A stretch of DNA of 6,614 nucleotides from an uncultured Propionibacteriaceae bacterium (GTDB taxonomy: Bacteria; Actinomycetota; Actinomycetes; Propionibacteriales; Propionibacteriaceae): NCBI GenBank assembly GCA_937859105.1, contig CALMAD010000188.1, positions 1-6,614 on the forward strand, in the 5' to 3' direction. The notes below the pieces were generated by a model that was not told where the DNA came from, searched no databases, and was given only the letters and a program-made list of their open reading frames with translations. This document shows, one piece after another, positions 5,181 to 6,614 of this stretch. Every line of letters begins with the position of its first letter. Position 1 is the first letter of the stretch. Both the position numbers and the translations under genes were made by a program.

Positions 5181-6256
5181 ACCGGCTCGGCGTGCGGCTC
5201 ATGCTCAGCCACCTGCTGGTCGCCGTCGTCGGGTCGGTCGTGACCTTCCTGCTCGTGCGGCTGCTCGCGCCGCCGTTGTTCGACGAGTCGCTGCGGCGCG
5301 CGGGGCGGGCCGGCTACGGCCGCGGTTACGGGCAAGTCCTGCGGCAGGAGTTCGCGTCGGCCGTCGACACGGCGTTGGCCATCGGCGTCCTCGCGGGGCT
5401 CGTCGTCGCGATCGTCCTGGGGTGCGTGGTCGCGACCTGGCTGGCCCGCCCGCTCGTGCGGCTGCGCGCCGCCACCCAGGCGATGGCGCGCGGTCAGTAC
5501 TCGGTGACGATGCCGCGGCCGGGAACGCGCGAGTTGGACGGCCTCGCCGGGGACGTCCAGACGCTGGGCGCGACGCTGGCCGAGACAGAAGGACGCCGCG
5601 TGCGCCTGCTGGGTGAGGTCGCCCACGAGATGCGGACGCCGCTGACCGTCATCGACGGCTACGTGGAGGGCATGATCGACGGCGTCCTGCCACGGGACTG
5701 CGCGACCCTCGGAGAACTCGGCGGCGAAACGCGGCGGCTGCGGCGGCTCGCCGAGGACCTCTCGGCGCTGTCGCGGGCGTCCGAGGGGCGGCTGAAGGTC
5801 TCCCCGGTCGCCATGGACCTGGCCGAGGTGGCGTCCGAGTCCGCCGAGCGGCTGCGCCCGCAGGCCGACGACGCGGGCGTCCGGCTGGCGATCGATCAGG
5901 GGCGCCCCGTGCCGCTGCGCGCCGACCCGGACCGGATCGCGCAGGTCGTCACCAACCTCGTCGGCAACGCGCTGCGGGCGACCCCTCGCGGGGGGACCGT
6001 CCGGGTCGGCGTCCGGGGTGAGGAGCGCTCGGGAAGCGTCGTCGTCGCCGACACAGGGGAAGGGCTGGCCGCCGCGGACCTGGAACGCGTCTTCGAGCGC
6101 TTCTACCGCGTCGGCGGACGACGGGGCGGAGAAAGCGGCACCGGCATCGGGCTGACGATCTCGCGCGGTATCGCCCACGCCCACGGCGGGACGCCGACCG
6201 CATCCTCCGATGGCCCTGGTCACGGCGCGACCTTCACGCTGACGCTGCCGCGCTGA
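5177..6256 (+). CDS. Sensor histidine kinase, HAMP type
   Basis: A 359-residue membrane sensor that autophosphorylates on His and passes the phosphate to its response regulator. Order: transmembrane helix 1 (about 9-30), a short extracytoplasmic loop (about 31-64) rich in Arg and Gly-Tyr, transmembrane helix 2 (about 66-88), HAMP linker (about 89-140), and dimerisation/phosphoacceptor helix with Glu-Val-Ala-His-Glu-Met-Arg-Thr-Pro-Leu (His150). The ATPase part has the N box Asn-Leu-Val-Gly-Asn-Ala (260-265), G1 Asp-Thr-Gly-Glu-Gly (292-296), F box Glu-Arg-Phe-Tyr-Arg (307-311) and G2 Gly-Thr-Gly-Ile-Gly-Leu (321-326). All catalytic boxes are intact. With only about 34 residues outside the membrane it has little room for a ligand-binding domain, so it may sense the envelope or a partner protein. 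The signal is unknown. In its present state the kinase is intact while its regulator is not, and a ribosome reading the shifted regulator frame would miss the coupled stop. Confidence 0.92.
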   Translation: MNRLGVRLMLSHLLVAVVGSVVTFLLVRLLAPPLFDESLRRAGRAGYGRGYGQVLRQEFASAVDTALAIGVLAGLVVAIVLGCVVATWLARPLVRLRAATQAMARGQYSVTMPRPGTRELDGLAGDVQTLGATLAETEGRRVRLLGEVAHEMRTPLTVIDGYVEGMIDGVLPRDCATLGELGGETRRLRRLAEDLSALSRASEGRLKVSPVAMDLAEVASESAERLRPQADDAGVRLAIDQGRPVPLRADPDRIAQVVTNLVGNALRATPRGGTVRVGVRGEERSGSVVVADTGEGLAAADLERVFERFYRVGGRRGGESGTGIGLTISRGIAHAHGGTPTASSDGPGHGATFTLTLPR

Positions 6257-6265
6257 CCAGGCCGG

Positions 6266-6294
6266 GGACGCCCGCGCGGGAGCGCGCGGCGTCC
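6266..6294 (+). terminator. Hairpin terminator after the sensor kinase
   Basis: GGACGCC (6266-6272) pairs with GGCGTCC (6288-6294). After a single bulged C, GCGCG (6274-6278) pairs with CGCGC (6283-6287) around a GGAG tetraloop, giving 12 pairs in all. It begins 9 bp after the kinase stop. No strong T-tract follows. The lower stem is made exactly of the repeated GGACGCC/GGCGTCC word. Confidence 0.7.
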
Positions 6295-6354
6295 ACATTC
6301 TCGACGGCGTGCCCGAACTGCGAGACGAAATGTCCGTATTCAACGAACTGGGTC

Positions 6355-6360
6355 TAGCCT
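6355..6360 (+). promoter_or_regulatory. -10 box TAGCCT of the leader ORF (leaderless)
   Basis: TAGCCT lies 6 nt before ATG 6367, the same spacing as at 264-269 and 298-303. The AGGAG between box and ATG (6361-6365) is only 1 nt from the start codon, too close for a working Shine-Dalgarno site, so leaderless initiation is the better reading. Confidence 0.5.
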
Positions 6361-6366
6361 AGGAGC

Positions 6367-6435
6367 ATGTCCGCAACGCGCCTCGCTCGTCAGCTTGAGG
6401 CCGTGCTGCGCGCATGTCCGTGTCGTTGTCGGTGA
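6367..6435 (+). CDS. Leaderless 22-residue peptide with C-terminal Cys-Pro-Cys-Arg-Cys-Arg; candidate leader peptide
   Basis: ATG 6367 to TGA 6433-6435. The peptide starts MSATRLARQLEAVLRA and ends with three cysteines in six residues (Cys-Pro-Cys-Arg-Cys-Arg). It is too short for a stable domain. In mycobacteria and other actinobacteria, leaderless small ORFs with clustered C-terminal Cys codons act as cysteine-responsive attenuators upstream of sulfur genes: ribosomes slow at Cys codons when charged tRNA-Cys is scarce, changing the RNA structure downstream. This one has the matching features: leaderless start, terminal Cys cluster, about 180 nt of structured leader and a ribosome binding site at the window edge. 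The function is inference; the downstream gene is not visible, and the ORF could be chance. Confidence 0.45.
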   Translation: MSATRLARQLEAVLRACPCRCR

Positions 6436-6491
6436 TCGGCCCTCAACAACATCCTGATCGCTTCACAGCGCACGTCGCGGCGGTCTCCTAG

Positions 6492-6509
6492 CTTCACCTG
6501 AACTTCAGC
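6492..6509 (+). promoter_or_regulatory. CTTCA direct repeat at 11-bp spacing within a palindrome
   Basis: TTCACC (6493-6498) and TTCAGC (6504-6509) start 11 bp apart, like the TTCACG pair at 3868 and 3879. The same bases form the 11-bp palindrome CTGAACTTCAG (6498-6508). A further CTTCAC lies at 6461-6466 but out of register. Candidate site for an OmpR/PhoB-type regulator. Confidence 0.3.
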
Positions 6510-6538
6510 GGTCCTCCGCGGGGTGTGTTGTCTGGGCA

Positions 6539-6590
6539 GTTATCCATCCACACATCACCGGCTCTTCCCATTCGACGGTGGGTGGGTAAC
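6539..6590 (+). promoter_or_regulatory. 13-bp leader hairpin just upstream of an edge ribosome binding site
   Basis: GTTATCCATCCAC (6539-6551) pairs with GTGGGTGGGTAAC (6578-6590) in RNA with 13 consecutive pairs, two of them G-U, around a 26-nt loop. The G-U pairs mean the RNA stem is better than the DNA palindrome, which favours an RNA role. It ends 17 nt before GAGGAG at 6608-6613. Confidence 0.5.
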
Positions 6591-6607
6591 GGCGCGGGCT
6601 GAGCGTT

Positions 6608-6613
6608 GAGGAG
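6608..6613 (+). promoter_or_regulatory. Ribosome binding site GAGGAG of a gene starting beyond the right edge
   Basis: GAGGAG sits 1 nt from the window end, with no coding sequence after it here. With the promoter at 6355-6360 and the structured leader, it suggests that a plus-strand gene begins within the next 10 nt or so. Confidence 0.4.
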
Positions 6614-6614
6614 C

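Larger units (their letters stand above)
36..6294. repeat. Dispersed over-represented word GGCGTCC / GGACGCC (about 42 copies)
   Basis: Hand count: about 25 copies of GGCGTCC and 17 of GGACGCC on the plus strand. Examples are 36-42, 55-61, 153-159, 605-611, 3155-3161, 4205-4211, 5591-5597, and the arms of the hairpins at 3679-3726 and 6266-6294. Base composition near 70% G+C predicts about 4. A word of the same composition, GGCGACC/GGTCGCC, gave about 14. Copies occur in every gene, in several codon phases, on both strands and in gaps. Flanking bases are not conserved beyond the seven. The enrichment is directly visible; its cause is not. Confidence 0.6.

Noticed and set aside
5181..5616. Response regulator frame extending to 5616 as a long fusion protein
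   Set aside because: The extension lies out of frame inside the kinase gene and has low-complexity Arg/Ala sequence. The real C-terminal residues are found in another frame ending at 5180.
5147..6343. Minus-strand ORF of about 398 codons antisense to the sensor kinase
   Set aside because: Same reason: low-complexity Arg/Gln/His-rich translation opposite an unmistakable kinase.
6349..6367. Iron box over the leader-ORF promoter, suggested by the core TAGCCTA
   Set aside because: I count about 10 of 19 matches to the consensus; the seven central bases match but the arms do not. Too weak without a binding test.
6462..6469. Mycobacterial PhoP-type half-site TCACAGC at 6463-6469
   Set aside because: There is no second copy 11 bp away on either side, so the direct repeat is missing.
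6489..6494. Additional -10 box TAGCTT within the 3' leader region
   Set aside because: TANNNT occurs by chance about once per 300 bases here. No start codon or second element supports it, and the stretch is better explained as part of the CTTCA repeat.
1..6614. tRNA, rRNA, CRISPR, insertion sequence, prophage or attachment site
   Set aside because: Looked for and not found: no cloverleaf, no regularly spaced repeats, no transposase or integrase frame, and uniform codon use throughout.

Overview
The window reads as chromosomal DNA of a high-GC Gram-positive bacterium (Actinomycetota). Support comes from a base composition around 70% G+C, strong G/C third codon positions, an IdeR/DtxR regulator with the complete actinobacterial metal-site residue set, TAGNNT-type -10 boxes and several apparently leaderless genes. 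The IdeR sequence looks most like Propionibacteriales/Propionibacteriaceae to me, but that placement comes from memory of the family and is tentative. I see no phage, insertion sequence, tRNA, rRNA or CRISPR.

Layout. Positions 1-257 hold the start of a minus-strand gene that runs out of the window. It diverges, across 52 bp, from a 30-residue membrane peptide (310-402), which is followed by a secreted, membrane-anchored beta-propeller-like protein (413-1408). Next come ideR (1440-2144), an unrecognised 350-residue protein close behind it (2168-3220) and thioredoxin (3290-3673) with a long terminator hairpin. The 288-bp gap after thioredoxin holds a promoter-like box, a hairpin with six cytosines in its loop (possible small RNA), and 11-bp-spaced TTCACG repeats. 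Then come an exported DUF2202 ferritin-like gene (3962-4539), an OmpR-family response regulator (4594-5180) and its sensor kinase (5177-6256), closed by a terminator. The last 358 bp hold a leaderless 22-residue ORF ending in Cys-Pro-Cys-Arg-Cys-Arg, a structured leader and a ribosome binding site at the very edge, which together look like the leader of a gene just outside the window.

Two neighbouring genes appear broken. DUF2202 has lost one base exactly at its conserved Glu-Asn-His motif. The response regulator has lost most of its DNA-binding domain at a GTCGAC (microhomology) junction, while the kinase behind it is intact. Either the output of this signalling system is decaying or the sequence contains errors; resequencing would decide.

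The strongest signal that no gene explains is the 7-mer GGCGTCC / GGACGCC. I count about 42 copies on both strands, in genes and gaps, against about 4 expected from base composition. It forms the paired arms of both good terminators. That arrangement resembles DNA uptake sequences of Neisseria and Pasteurellaceae, but codon bias or another DNA-level role is possible.
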